From: Euprymna scolopes
Lineage: Eukaryota > Mollusca > Cephalopoda > Sepiida > Sepiolidae
Length of the DNA: 23,666 nucleotides
Assembly (NCBI GenBank): GCA_024364805.1
Contig: CM044521.1
Coordinates: forward strand, 52,979,658-53,003,323
Direction: 5' to 3'
The notes beneath the pieces are model-generated. The model did not search any database and was not told the origin of the DNA. It was given only the letters and a program-made list of their open reading frames with translations. A program made the position numbers and the translations under genes. Within the stretch, counting starts at the first letter, position 1, and each line of letters begins with the position of its first letter. Shown here in pieces: positions 8,800-18,442 of the stretch.

Positions 8800-9222
8800 A
8801 TTGTGATATGCAAATGTTACCTATTTTTAAATGTTCACTTGATTTGTTCAAAAAATTGCATCCCTCTGCCTATTCTACAAGTATTTTAATGGTGAATGCT
8901 CCGATGAACTACAAGCCATACACCCGACAAACCCAACAAGCAGCAAAATCCCACCCCTACACAGTAGAGATTCCTAGATGTAAGAAAGCCTTCTACTCTA
9001 ATAGTTTCTTCCCCAGAACTGCTACACTCTGGAACTCTCTTCCGAGTTCCTGCTTTCCTAACTGTATTAACATTCAGAAGTTCAAGTGTAATGTGAACAA
9101 ATATTTCGTTGCTCAACTCCCTACATAGTATCCCTGCAACTTATGTCTCCGATAGTAGCCCCCTACATCAAAATAGAACTGTGCCTTGTTTGAGGTGAAA
9201 ATGGAATTAAAAAATATATATA
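8800..9222 (+). mobile_element. LINE 3' end, copy 1 of three
   Basis: An open stretch of about 106 codons ending at 9128 reads like the extreme C-terminus of a Jockey/CR1-type reverse transcriptase ORF: 'SHPYTVEIPRCKKAFYSNS', 'FFPRTATLWNSLPSS', then 'FKCNVNKYF'. A 3' UTR follows with the motif TGCCTTGTTTGAGG and a short AT-rich tail. The same coding and UTR blocks recur at 10500-10885 and 10920-11350, so this is one family. This copy is 5'-truncated, keeps an open frame to the stop, and is the best preserved of the three. Confidence 0.8.
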
Positions 9223-9312
9223 TATTTTCTATCAGTCATTTTTAATTGAATTAATACTCTAGTATACTTTAATAACGATTACTACGATATTGACCCATTG
9301 ACTACTGTACAC

Positions 9313-9388
9313 TTATTAACCCTTATCCTCGAGTGACGTTCGGGCCTTGATAAGTGGAGACTCCTTTGTAAAAAAAAATGCAAAATGA
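9313..9388 (+). mobile_element. LINE 3' tail (CTCGAG type)
   Basis: TTAACCCTTATCCTCGAGTG, then CGGGCCTTGATAAGTGGAGA and CTCCTTTGT plus poly(A), matches the tails at 2938 and 19605. It is a heavily 5'-truncated insertion. Confidence 0.7.
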
Positions 9389-9935
9389 AAACACTTATGT
9401 AAAAAGACCATGAGAAAAATATCTCATGCCTAGTTGAAAATAAAAGGAAATAAAAGTTCAGTTGGGTCGACTTGCTGAACTCGAGGCTAGAATTACTGCA
9501 GCTGTGGAGCTGTGGAGATGAAGCTAAAGGTTATGAGGTCACATGGTTTAAAGAAAGAGAGTGATAGAGAAAGAAAAACAGTTGATTCCTAGGAAGCATG
9601 CAATGTCTGAATATAAGAAATAATGTGCTGACAAAATATGATTAAATAGTGATTATCAATCTGTTTCCCCACCCCACCCGCTACACACACCTCAGTGATT
9701 TGAAACAAAGATCAAATCGAATAAACCTCTTTTGTCTTCCATTAAATCTATTGGAATATAGTAAATAAAGAGTTTGGATTTCAACACAGCAACAGCAAGC
9801 CCTCAATGTAGAAGGATCACAGTAGAAACATATAGAGGAGGAATGATTAACGATCAACGTCATTATAATAATTACACAAATTTGGATGCTGTGTATGTGA
9901 CACAAGGTTTAAATGCAACATTGTGAGCATTGAGA
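9389..9935. other. No gene seen
   Basis: Mixed-composition sequence without a recognisable domain. It may include decayed 5' parts of the LINE that follows, but I cannot align it to anything. Confidence 0.4.
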
Positions 9936-9939
9936 CAGG

Positions 9940-10885
9940 TCACTACGTTTGCACTGAGAGGGCTATATATTGGAAAAGCATGCCCAATGAATACACTTAC
10001 ATAATGGGTATATTTGCTGATGATACAACGCTCTATTAAACGCACGAGGGAAAACTGGATGTACACAAACCTAATGCAATAGCAAAATCCTTAGAAAATT
10101 ACATCCAAACTGTGGTGAAATGGGGCCATAAATAGGTGATAACACTTAATTCTGCTAAGACTAAGCTGCCTTTCTTCAAAAATCACGGAAGCCTTCCCAA
10201 CCACCGATAGTCATAACTAATAACACTCTACTTCAGAGGTTTCCTACAAACTATAAATTAGAACAAATATATTGAGGTAACTACAAAGGCTGCTGCAAAG
10301 AAGGTGTGTTCCCTCTATTGTGCTAGAAGATAACTCACACCTGAAAGTATCCTGTACCTCTACAAGGTCACCAGTCACCCATGCATGGAGTATTGTTGCC
10401 ACATCTGCCTTGGTGTGTCTACCACTAGCCTCTCCCTCCTGAATAGGGTCCCAAAAAGAGTATTCAATCTAATATGTCCCACTTTGTTAACTAAGCTCTA
10501 ATCCCCGCCCCATCGTCACATCCCTGTGCTTGTTTTACAAACATTTCAATGGAATGTGCTCTGATGAACTCGTTGTACTTGTGCTCCCTCGACATACATA
10601 TCCATGACAAACCCACTTAGCAACAAAATCTCACCCCTTCACTGTTGAGGTCCCTAAATGCCAGAAAGCTTTCTACTCTAATAGTTTCTTCCCTCGAATA
10701 GCTTAACTTTGGAATTACCTTCCTGCTGTCTGCTTCCCTGACTGTACTGATATGCAGAAGTTTAAATGTAATGTAAACCAACAATCTTGTTAATCTTTCC
10801 TAGACATGGTCCCAAATAGTAGTCCCTTACGTCCAAGTCTTGATATGCTTTGTTTGGAGTGAACGTGAGTAAAAGAAAGAAACAC
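9940..10885 (+). mobile_element. LINE remnant with reverse-transcriptase motif, copy 2
   Basis: GIFADDTTLY is encoded at 10007-10036. It is the catalytic 'ADD' box of a non-LTR reverse transcriptase. Further on come 'TKAAAKKVCSLYCARR', 'HPCMEYCCHICLGVS', 'LLNRVPKRVFNLI', and the C-terminal 'SHPFTVEVPKCQKAFYSNS', 'FFPRIA' block shared with copies 1 and 3. The 3' UTR has GATATGCTTTGTTTGGAGTG. The frame is broken by stop codons, for example a TAA directly after the ADD-box segment at 10037-10039. The order of motifs fits the Jockey/CR1/L2 group; the exact clade cannot be fixed by eye. Confidence 0.8.
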
Positions 10886-10889
10886 ACTT

Positions 10890-11350
10890 ACGTAATGAGG
10901 TACTGTCAACTAAGATCCAGCCCCTGTCCCATCGCCGCAATATTGCTTTCCTTTGCCTGTTTTACAAGTAATTTAATGGAATGTACTCTGATGAACTTAT
11001 TGCACTTGTAACCCTCAACATACATACTCCCGATAAATCTATTTAGCAACAAAATTCTATCCTTTCACTATAGAGGTCTCTAGATACTAGAAAGCCTTCT
11101 ACTCTAATACCTTCTTCCTTCAGACTGCTAGACTTTGGAAATCCATTCCTTTTTCCTGCTTCCATGAATGTACGGACATTCACAAGTTTGAACGTAATGT
11201 AAACGGATATCTCGCTCATCTTCTTACCACAGTCGTCTGTAAACATGATTTCAAATAATAGCCCAGTTACATCCAAGTGGCAATATGCCTTGTTTGGGAT
11301 GAACAAGAGTTTTAAAAAAAGAAAAGAAAAAGAAACAAAAGAAAGAAGAA
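10890..11350 (+). mobile_element. LINE 3' end, copy 3
   Basis: CCCCTGTCCCATCGCCGCAA and GTTTTACAAGTAATTTAATG match copy 2 near 10505-10550. The C-terminal block (CTAGAAAGCCTTCTACTCTA near 11090) and the 3' UTR motif ATATGCCTTGTTTGGGATGA near 11283 match both other copies, followed by an A-rich tail. The coding frame is more decayed than in copy 1. It lies immediately after copy 2 in the same orientation. Confidence 0.75.
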
Positions 11351-11696
11351 AAAAAAAGAAAAAGGAAAAAAATGAGGCCATGAGAAAAAGATCTCATGAC
11401 TGCATTTTTGACAAAAATGATGAGGACAATTTAGTTTCAGTTTTTGGTAACACGAAACTATCAGCTTGAAAATTGCTTCATTTTTACTGGATAGGGAAGT
11501 TGAGATAAGGGTGTTGAGACAAAGGTGGTCGAGATGATGGGGGCGGAGTAGCTGATTTTTAAGGGACTCCGTGCGATTCCATAAACGTGCATCCCATAAA
11601 AATGTTTTCATAAGCAAGCGTCGGGAATGCAGGCTGTATCCTAAGTCTCGGAACAACAACAAAATAAAACTTACGAAAAAAACAAACAAAAAAAAA

Positions 11697-12124
11697 CTTG
11701 CAGGGCTATTCCTGCATTGCCCAGGTTTATAAAAAAAAACTACACAGAAGTTAAATAGTGTATGTAACATCTTTAGGTTAAAACTTCTATCTCGCCCCTC
11801 TCTCTCTAGCCATCTTTTTTATCCTTCTCTCTTTTCCCATCCCCCATTTTTCCATCCTTCTTTGTAACCCTCTCTTTCTCATCCACCCAACCCATTCCTC
11901 TCTCTCTTGTTTTAATATGTTGAAAAAAACAACAACAATGTAATCTATTTACTATCCCTTTTAAATGTAAATATTTCTTTCTAAAGTTTAGATGTTATAC
12001 ATCTGGGACAACACCGATCAAGAAAATATAAACTTTGTGCATCTTTGTTTAGTAGTTTTGACTTTTAGCTGGACATTCACAACATACAAACATACACACA
12101 GACAACTGCCCTTTATAGAATAGA
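11697..12124 (-). mobile_element. Helitron-like element, minus strand
   Basis: On the minus strand the element opens TCTATTCTATAAAGGGCAGT followed by TGTCTGTGTG, a typical Helitron-like 5' end (TC start). The far end near 11697-11725 carries the hairpin-forming CCTG-GGCAATG-CAGG and ends GCAAG, a weak form of CTRR. The interior includes AAGTCAAAACTACTAAACAA and GATGTATAACATCT, and pyrimidine-rich tracts on the plus strand. A related end is at 12190-12310. Boundaries are approximate. Confidence 0.55.
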
Positions 12125-12189
12125 AGACTGAAATGCAAATAATATTGGATTTTTTCATCCATTTATTTTTTATTCATATATTCATTATT

Positions 12190-12256
12190 AGCATGGTTAC
12201 CCGGCGTTACTCGAGAACAAAATAGCAGCGTTAAAGTGTAACATCTTTCTTTTAAA

Positions 12257-12306
<50 letters not shown>

Positions 12307-12310
12307 ACTC
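12190..12310 (-). mobile_element. Helitron-like 3' end, same family
   Basis: The plus strand shows TTAGCATGGTTACCCGGCGT followed by TACTCGAG. On the minus strand this is a GTAACGCCGGGTAACC block ending CTAA before a T. The adjoining GTGTAACATCTTTCTTTTAA aligns with ATGTAACATCTTTAGGTTAA in the element at 11697-12124. The other end is not found, so this is a fragment or a decayed second copy. Confidence 0.5.
12262..12306. repeat. (CT)n microsatellite
   Basis: More than 20 almost uninterrupted CT units, next to further pyrimidine-rich sequence up to about 12415. Confidence 0.9.
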
Positions 12311-13009
12311 ACTTGTGTCTCTCTACCTCACTCCATCCCCTCTATCCACCTTCTCTCACTACTTTTCCCGCTTCACTTTCCTTCCTCTTCTTATCAACTC
12401 TCTCCCTCATACACACAAAATTGCAGTCTTCCGTTCTAGTCTTTTACTATTGTCAATAAGCGTGTCGAATTTATCCGAGAAACTGTTAGTTTAACCATTT
12501 AGGGTTGGTTAGATTTTGGGTTTACGTATATTGAATTGCAAGTATGGCTCGTAAGTATTTTTTTAAATTTAAGTTAAGAGTGAACTCTAAGAAATTAATT
12601 ATTTTTATGTTAGCTGCTACATTTATTCTTAGGCCTAAGTTTTTTCATTTCCATTTGTATCATTTTTCTAAGATTTTCCCCCTGGATTTTGTTAAAATCT
12701 CTTATTATAAAAACCGTCTGCATTCATTCAGGATGTTGGGTATTTTATAGGAGGAGACAACACAACCCATCCTAGGTGAATGCGGCCAAAGTCAAAAAAT
12801 GCCATTTTTTTTTTTTTTTTGATTCTGTCCAGAATGACTCTTCTGGGGGGAACATGTTTGCCCTTATATTATAAACCAACCTTATGTCTAACTCTACCCT
12901 CGTGGAGAGGCAGGTAAAGAGGAACAATGCTATACACATTGCTTATACTTGTCTTGTATATTTTATATTTAATATAATTTATTTAACAAATTGTTTTCGC
13001 ATTATTGTG
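12311..13009. other. No gene seen; contains a hairpin at 12720-12783
   Basis: AT-rich sequence with one open stretch of 68 codons (12544-12750) that is Lys/Phe-rich and matches nothing I know. The only structure is an inverted repeat: GCATTCATTCAGGATGTTGG at 12720-12739 can pair with CCCATCCTAGGTGAATGC near 12766-12783, with two G-U pairs, one mismatch and a two-base bulge around a loop of about 25 bases. Confidence 0.45.
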
Positions 13010-13140
13010 ATTATTCAGACTGCTGTTCTCATTTACAGTGTTGTTTTCACAACGTTTTGACCAATTTAATCCACGAGGGTAGCATACTTTCGTTTTGTCA
13101 GACATGACTGAGTAGAAGTCTTAAGTACCTATTTACTATG
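13010..13140 (-). mobile_element. SINE body, internally deleted copy
   Basis: Plus-strand GACTGCTGTTCTCATTTACA, TTTCACAACGTTTTGACC, then TTAATCCACGAGGGTAGCAT and GACTGAGTAGAAGTCTTAAG are the reverse complement of body parts in the SINE at 6954-7249. The GACAAGAT/CCTGAAGAAGG section between them is missing. The copy runs up to the assembly gap. Confidence 0.55.
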
Positions 13141-13151
13141 CCTCCCCACGG

Positions 13152-13664
13152 NNNNNNNNNNNNNNNNNNNNNNNNNNNNNNNNNNNNNNNNNNNNNNNNN
13201 NNNNNNNNNNNNNNNNNNNNNNNNNNNNNNNNNNNNNNNNNNNNNNNNNNNNNNNNNNNNNNNNNNNNNNNNNNNNNNNNNNNNNNNNNNNNNNNNNNNN
13301 NNNNNNNNNNNNNNNNNNNNNNNNNNNNNNNNNNNNNNNNNNNNNNNNNNNNNNNNNNNNNNNNNNNNNNNNNNNNNNNNNNNNNNNNNNNNNNNNNNNN
13401 NNNNNNNNNNNNNNNNNNNNNNNNNNNNNNNNNNNNNNNNNNNNNNNNNNNNNNNNNNNNNNNNNNNNNNNNNNNNNNNNNNNNNNNNNNNNNNNNNNNN
13501 NNNNNNNNNNNNNNNNNNNNNNNNNNNNNNNNNNNNNNNNNNNNNNNNNNNNNNNNNNNNNNNNNNNNNNNNNNNNNNNNNNNNNNNNNNNNNNNNNNNN
13601 NNNNNNNNNNNNNNNNNNNNNNNNNNNNNNNNNNNNNNNNNNNNNNNNNNNNNNNNNNNNNNNN
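13152..13664. other. Assembly gap
   Basis: 513 consecutive N. Nothing can be said about its content. The open frame that appears to cross it is an artefact. Confidence 1.
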
Positions 13665-13744
13665 GGTCTATCCTTCTCTCGAGGGTAGATGGGACTCTTA
13701 AGCCATGATAGGCACCCTGTAGTGAAAAAATGATAAAAAATACC

Positions 13745-13850
13745 CTTGATAGCCCTGGCGATGCATCAAGTGTTCAGCTACTGACAAGATTTGAATTAAA
13801 CTACAAACTCATATAGTGAGTTCAATCTCGGCTACAAACGCGCTGGATGG
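13745..13850 (+). mobile_element. tRNA-like SINE head fragment
   Basis: GATAGCCCTGGCGATGCATC followed by AAGTGTTCAGCTACTGA resembles a tRNA-type 5' half with an A-box-like core. About 60 bases later, GAGTTCAATCTCGGCT resembles a B box. The layout parallels the head at 5200-5304, including the GATGCAT core. It is degenerate and may be only coincidentally tRNA-like. Confidence 0.35.
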
Positions 13851-13935
13851 ATGGAAACCTATTCTTGTTTTTAGAAGTATAATTTTACTAATTATATATC
13901 ACTAAATATAATCTGGGAATTGTTTTGATAGACAT

Positions 13936-14156
13936 TATTTTTGAGATTAGCCTTTTGGCTAGGAGTAAAATGTAGTAGCCGTTCTGATACTTCACTTCAT
14001 CTTTTCTGTTCTCGGTCGATGAAAGTGAATTTCTTTTATGCAATTTGCTGCGGATCCACGACCGGAACATTGTGAAAATAACATTTAAGATGAGAACAGT
14101 ATTCTGAATAATCTAAATAATACGAATCATCAAACCTCATCTAAAAAATTCAGAAA
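13936..14156 (+). mobile_element. U2-snRNA-headed SINE reaching the chitin synthase stop codon
   Basis: The head at 13941-13990 (GATTAGCCTTTTGGCTAGGA, then ATGTAGTAGCCGTTCTGAT) matches the 5' region of U2 snRNA, including the GUAGUA branch-recognition segment. After CTTCACTTCATCTTTTCTGT and a short linker comes the 3' half of the body used by the tRNA-headed SINEs: CGACCGGAACATTGTGAAAA, TAACATTTAAGATGAGAACA, TAAATAATACGAATCATC and CCTCATCTAAAAAATTCAG. The last shared bases (to 14156) cover the stop codon of the chitin synthase on the other strand. snRNA-headed SINEs are known as a class; this one is called from sequence resemblance only. Confidence 0.6.
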
Positions 14157-15798
14157 GAACGAAGTGTTTTATTACTTACTGCGTGTTCTCGTCTACTTTG
14201 TTGTAAAAGTCGTTGGTGTATATCTTTTTTGAGATTCTTTCTTGATACTAATTGTAAGTTCCTTCGCTGTTCTCTTCGTCTTGAGCCAATAATAGTCGGC
14301 TGCTCCTTTCGTTCATATCTTGGCTCCGGCAATCGACCATTCTGAACTCCGACTTTCCTGTGTATTGTCAAGCCAATTGTAGTATTCTCACGTTTCACTG
14401 ATTTCCTAAGTACTTTGCCTATATTTTTTTCGGCAATGTTTTGCTCAATGTCGTTTCCTTCATGCATAGTTTTGCCAGTTCTTCGAATGTGCTCTTCAAC
14501 CCTTTCTTCAAACTTCAGTTGCTCTTCAGAGACCTCGATGTCATAATCCGGCACTGGCTCATAGCGTAACCTCCGAATTATCTCTCTGCAGCATTCCATA
14601 TTCAAATTCTTCTCTTCCTGCTTCTTCTTCCGGAATGGGTTGCCGATGTTTGTGTAGGAAATAATGTGCGAGAAAGTTCCCCACCGATGCATTATCATCC
14701 CCAAGAACTGGATCGTGAAGATGGCAGTAAAAAACAGAAGAAACACAAAACTGAAGAGTTCGACTTTCACAGTATCGATGTATATTTCGGATGGTTTTGT
14801 ATCCTGAAACATGAAGTTTATGGCCATCCATAGCAGATTAATCATGATCATCGCAAAACACATGTTTGTACGAAACAACATTAAATTTTCCTTGGCTCTT
14901 TTTTCTTCTTCTACGTCTCGATCGAGCGGCTGAAGGTATCTTTTAATCACGCCATGCCAAAAGTCTTTTTCTTCATCGTTTAAGTCAACAATAATTCCTT
15001 TTCCTAATCCATTGGCCCATACTGGAATTGAAGAGTCAGCTTTTTCGTTCTTGTTGGCTAAGACTTCGTCATCTTCGTCAGTGTCTTCTTCATTCTCGGC
15101 ATCCTTCTTTTGGGCGTCAACCACTGTGCTTTGGGTCGGGGAATTCAACGAAATCTTCGATGCTTCGATGTCTTTTAAACTGAGAAGCTTGCCGATATTA
15201 TCATTGATTACTTCGAGGGCTTTTAAAAGTTCGTTATCTTTTTTCATTTGCGAAGCTTTGAACAGTTCGATATTTGATGAGAACTGAAATATCTTCGACC
15301 AAAACGATTGGCTCTTCTTTTTCTCTTCGAGTTCTTGCTGCTCTTTGATTTGTTTCTTGGTGAGTTTGGCTTTCACTTCACGCGTGCCCCATGACACGAC
15401 ATGCATATTGCACAGTGAGTAGATAACCAAGAGCAGATAGCCTGAAGGGATGCAGAGGAAGTAAAGCAGGCCGGGCAGCAGACAACTCTTTTCCTGCGGA
15501 TGGAGAATGGCAGTGAATACAAACAGGATAACCATGATTGTTATGATGATGACACCCGGGTTGAAGACAGATGTCCGAACAGCCTGAAGTACGACGCCAA
15601 CCAAGACGGCCATCATGATGAATGAATAAATTGCTGTAAGCAGGCAGGCCACGTTTATTTGCGTCTTTGTCGATGCATAGAAGCACAGAACAGTATAAAG
15701 CGCGTTTGGGATGAGCACCAAAATGTATGATATTGGGATATCCAGGCTGAACACAGAATTTAGTGCAGCTGCAATCATCATCATCACGGTAGCTGGAC
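14150..15798 (-). CDS. CHS: Chitin synthase, last coding exon (C-terminal transmembrane region and tail)
   Basis: The exon starts after the acceptor TTCTGTTTAG (minus strand) and encodes about 548 residues to a TGA at 14150-14152. It opens PATVMMMIAAALNSVFSLDI, the start of the transmembrane cluster that follows the catalytic domain. About four more hydrophobic segments follow, including 'LLPGLLYFLCIPSGYLLLV'. SWGTRE, encoded at 15377-15394, is a hallmark of animal chitin synthases. After it come a charged helix likely to form a coiled coil ('KKQIKEQQELEEKKK' on), an acidic stretch ('EEDTDEDDE'), and the conserved 'FWHGVIKRYLQPLDRDVEEE'. Two further membrane segments ('MCFAMIMINLLWMAINFMF' and one beginning 'VELFSFVFLLFFTAIF') precede a basic cytosolic or luminal tail of about 150 residues, which ends LRSF. 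The frame is intact. An upstream ATG in the intron (15943) is not the start. The stop codon lies in SINE-derived sequence. Confidence 0.95.
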
Positions 15799-16289
15799 CT
15801 AAACAGAAAAAAAGAAAGCGTACAATTAATTGTGTAGTTTTGAAATCGGTTTTACTATTTATGTAGGACAAATTAAGGCACGACAAAGGATTGATATGGC
15901 ACGAAAAATCGCTTCTGCTGATTATTTGTTTGTTGGTTATCATTCATGATGATTTTCGTTGGCATTCGTTTCCCCGATATCTTTCTATTAAGAATTTTTC
16001 TAGGGGGATATTGTGGACTTACAGGAGGGACCACGTGAAGGTTGCCAACATCTCCAAGTGAAAAGATTCGAACTTGACACATACACTGAGTCATCATCAC
16101 CTTCCTGCTTCAGCTGATTATTTGTGCGATATTAACCCTAACCACAAGAATCTTTTTTTTACTCTTATTCAACCGAAACAATGCACAATACCAATTGGAC
16201 ATAAAGGGCTACTATTTGGGGGCATATATACCAGGGCACTATGTAGGGAGTTAGAATGCGGAAACTAATACACATGAGCCACGTGTGCG

Positions 16290-17740
16290 GGCCAGACAAA
16301 CTGCTACAGAGGCAAAACATGAAGAAGCGTTACATGGAAGCAAGAACATTGAAGCTGCATATCTATAAACTCTCTATCCCCTCCCCTATTCCCTCCCATT
16401 GCCCCATCACCGCCCCCATCCCTAAAAGAAATGCTGAAAGACATGAAAGAATAGTGGCAGCAAATCGAAGAAGGGACAGAAAACAAAATCGACAAGGAAA
16501 CATTCAAGACAACCCTAAGAAAAATGTCAAACTGAAAAACATCAAATCACAATGGAATACACACGTACTGGCTCAAAAATGTCATGAGACTACATAAAGG
16601 CTAATTCAAAACCTCAAAAATTTTATCCCAGAAGCAAACGTGCCAGAATTGATGACCAGTGGTAGAACCACTCTGATATAAAAAAGACACTAAAAAGGGA
16701 ACCACCTCCAACAACTACTGGTCTATAACCTGCTTACCAATCGCATGGAAAATCTTAGCAGAAGAGTTAAGAGACAAATTTATCACTCATTAAAAATAAT
16801 GGACTACTTTCCGAGGAACAGAAATAATACTGAAAAAGGAAAAGAGACCCAAAGATTCTGAAGAACATAGTCATGGCTTGAATTGATTAGAAAGGATCCC
16901 TCAAACATGGATAATAGAATGGTTGATAATGTAAATATGCCAGATAAGATTGTCAATTTGATTGAAAAAGCGATGACAACGTTGCTTCACTAGGAAAGAA
17001 CCAAAAAAAAAAAAGAGAAATATAAATTTGTATATATATTTATATCACACGTAGCAGCACAGTCCTGAAAAAGTTCATTCACACAATCCTGAACACCTAT
17101 AACGATTCAGCACGACACAACTGAGCTAAAAATACAAGACATATTTTCCAGGGAAATTCTCTATTACTACTACTATTCATCATAGCCATAATGGCTCTTA
17201 ACAATTTACTATGGAAATGCTAGGCCGGATACAAGTTTATTAATAGAGATGAAAGAATGAACTACTTAACGTATATGGATGACCTGAAACTTTAAGAAAC
17301 AAGAAGGAACTAGAGATGCTAATAAACACAACCAGAATCTTCAGTCAGGATATCTGAATTTAATTTTGAATGGTAAAGTGCATACTGCTAGTTATAAGAA
17401 GGGAAAAACTGGAGACATCAGAAGGTATGGAACTACCTAACCAAGGGAAGATGGGAACATTAGGCAAATATGACACCTAGACATAATTGGGAGTTCTGGA
17501 AGCAGACACCATCAAATCAATAGAAATGAAAGAGAAAATTGAAAAAGAATACCTAAGAAGAACAAGAAAGCTCCTAGAAACTAAATTATATTATGTAGGA
17601 ACCTTATAAAAAGCATGAGCAGTATCACTAGTAAGATAATCTGGACCGTTCGTGAGCTGGACCAAAGAAAATCTGAGGAATCTTGACCAGAAGACTATGA
17701 AACTTATGACCATGCATATATGCGTATATGGTGTGTACGA
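16290..17740 (+). mobile_element. R2-type LINE remnant, antisense to the host gene
   Basis: Translated plus-strand pieces follow the usual order of an R2/NeSL-like reverse transcriptase. 'SGRTTLI' and an 'NYWSITCLPIAWKIL'-like segment lie near 16660-16760. 'KIVNLIEKAMTTLLH' is near 16950, an 'FQGNSL'-like segment near 17150, and 'NYLTYMDDLKL' (the YMDD active-site box) near 17260-17295. Then come 'EADTIKSIEMKEKIEKEYLR', 'RTRKLLETKL', 'AVSLVR' and 'SWTKENLRNLDQKTMKLMTM'. The reading frame is interrupted many times by stops and frame changes, and neither the 5' end nor the 3' end is clear. It is an old, dead insertion. Exact clade is uncertain; the spacing of motifs favours the R2/NeSL group over Jockey/CR1. 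Confidence 0.75.
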
Positions 17741-17849
17741 ACACACTGTGTAAATTAGATAGTAAGAGACAGACGCTCTTTCTCTAATTGCTTGAAGACA
17801 CTAAGAAATGTTAAAGAGTGGTTAAAGTAACATATAGTGAGAGGAGACA

Positions 17850-17935
17850 ATGGTTGTTTGTTTTGCTTTTTATGCTTCAAGTTTTTTATATCTTCAAATA
17901 TTTATTCATACTGTTTGGTTTTATTTCAGGATATG
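17850..17935 (-). repeat. Diverged unit of the 122 bp repeat
   Basis: TGGTTGTTTGTTTTGCTTTT, then TTATATCTTCAAATATTTAT and TCATACTGTTTGGTTTT, are the reverse complement of the block at 1010-1075. A similar short piece is near 2070-2095. Confidence 0.45.
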
Positions 17936-17989
17936 GGTCAGCATTTTTTACACTGAAAGATACTACCTCCTGATTTAATTTATCGTCTA

Positions 17990-18272
17990 TTAAATATTGC
18001 TATTTCTCTACAAAGAAGAGGAGTTAGTCTGCTAAAAACCGGTTTAAGTTATAACCTGTTAACTTACCATAAGTGTTTTATGTCAAGTTCATGGTTGAAT
18101 ATGGTTAAATTTTTAGCTCATTTGTACTTTAAATACTAAGTGTGCTACAATATTTAGTCTGATGCACCTTATCATAATGAAAGTTCATACAAAATTTCAG
18201 CCAGATCGATCCAGTAGTTTCTGAGAAAAAGTGGAACGAACTGACAGACTAAGAGAAATATAAGTGAAAAAA
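17990..18272 (-). mobile_element. Helitron-like element copy, minus strand
   Basis: It carries the family blocks in reverse order: TTATAACCTGTTAACTTACC near 18049, GATGCACCTTATCATAATGA near 18161, CATACAAAATTTCAGCCAGA, TAGTTTCTGAGAAAAAGTGG, and GACAGACTAAGAGAAATATA near 18250. The TCTATAT-type start is lost or degraded (the sequence reads ATATAAGTG), and the far end is not sharp. Confidence 0.55.
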
Positions 18273-18442
18273 AAATGGTGTCTCAGTGGGGAACAGGCCT
18301 ATAGATACATTCATCTGAAAAGCGCACTTTTAAAACAGGAGTAAAAGGGGCAGGTGCCCGGGCAACCTTAGCATCACCCCCCTGCACATTCCTCATAGAT
18401 ATGACCTTTTGATGTGACATTCTGAGATGAATAATTACTTAC

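Larger units (their letters stand above)
15799..18442 (-). other. Chitin synthase last intron
   Basis: The donor is GTAAGTAATT (18442 downward) and the acceptor is a T-rich tract ending CTGTTTAG (15799-15800). Length is 2644 bases. It contains an R2-type LINE remnant on the plus strand (16290-17740), a diverged 122 bp repeat unit (17850-17935) and a Helitron-like piece (17990-18272). 15801-16255 holds nothing recognisable. Short open frames around 16256-16597 belong to the LINE remnant or are chance. Confidence 0.9.

Noticed and set aside
8886-9116. Minus-strand open frame of 76 codons
   Set aside because: It is the antisense shadow of the LINE C-terminal coding stretch.
12544-12750. Small open frame of 68 codons starting MARKYFFKFKL
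   Set aside because: AT-driven Lys/Phe composition, no recognisable domain and no splice or promoter support.
13138-13701. Apparent open frame of 187 codons across the N gap
   Set aside because: It exists only because N was translated; there is no sequence evidence.
15012-15287. Plus-strand open frame opposite the chitin synthase last exon
   Set aside because: It is the antisense shadow of the strongly supported coding exon; its Ser-rich run is the complement of the acidic stretch.
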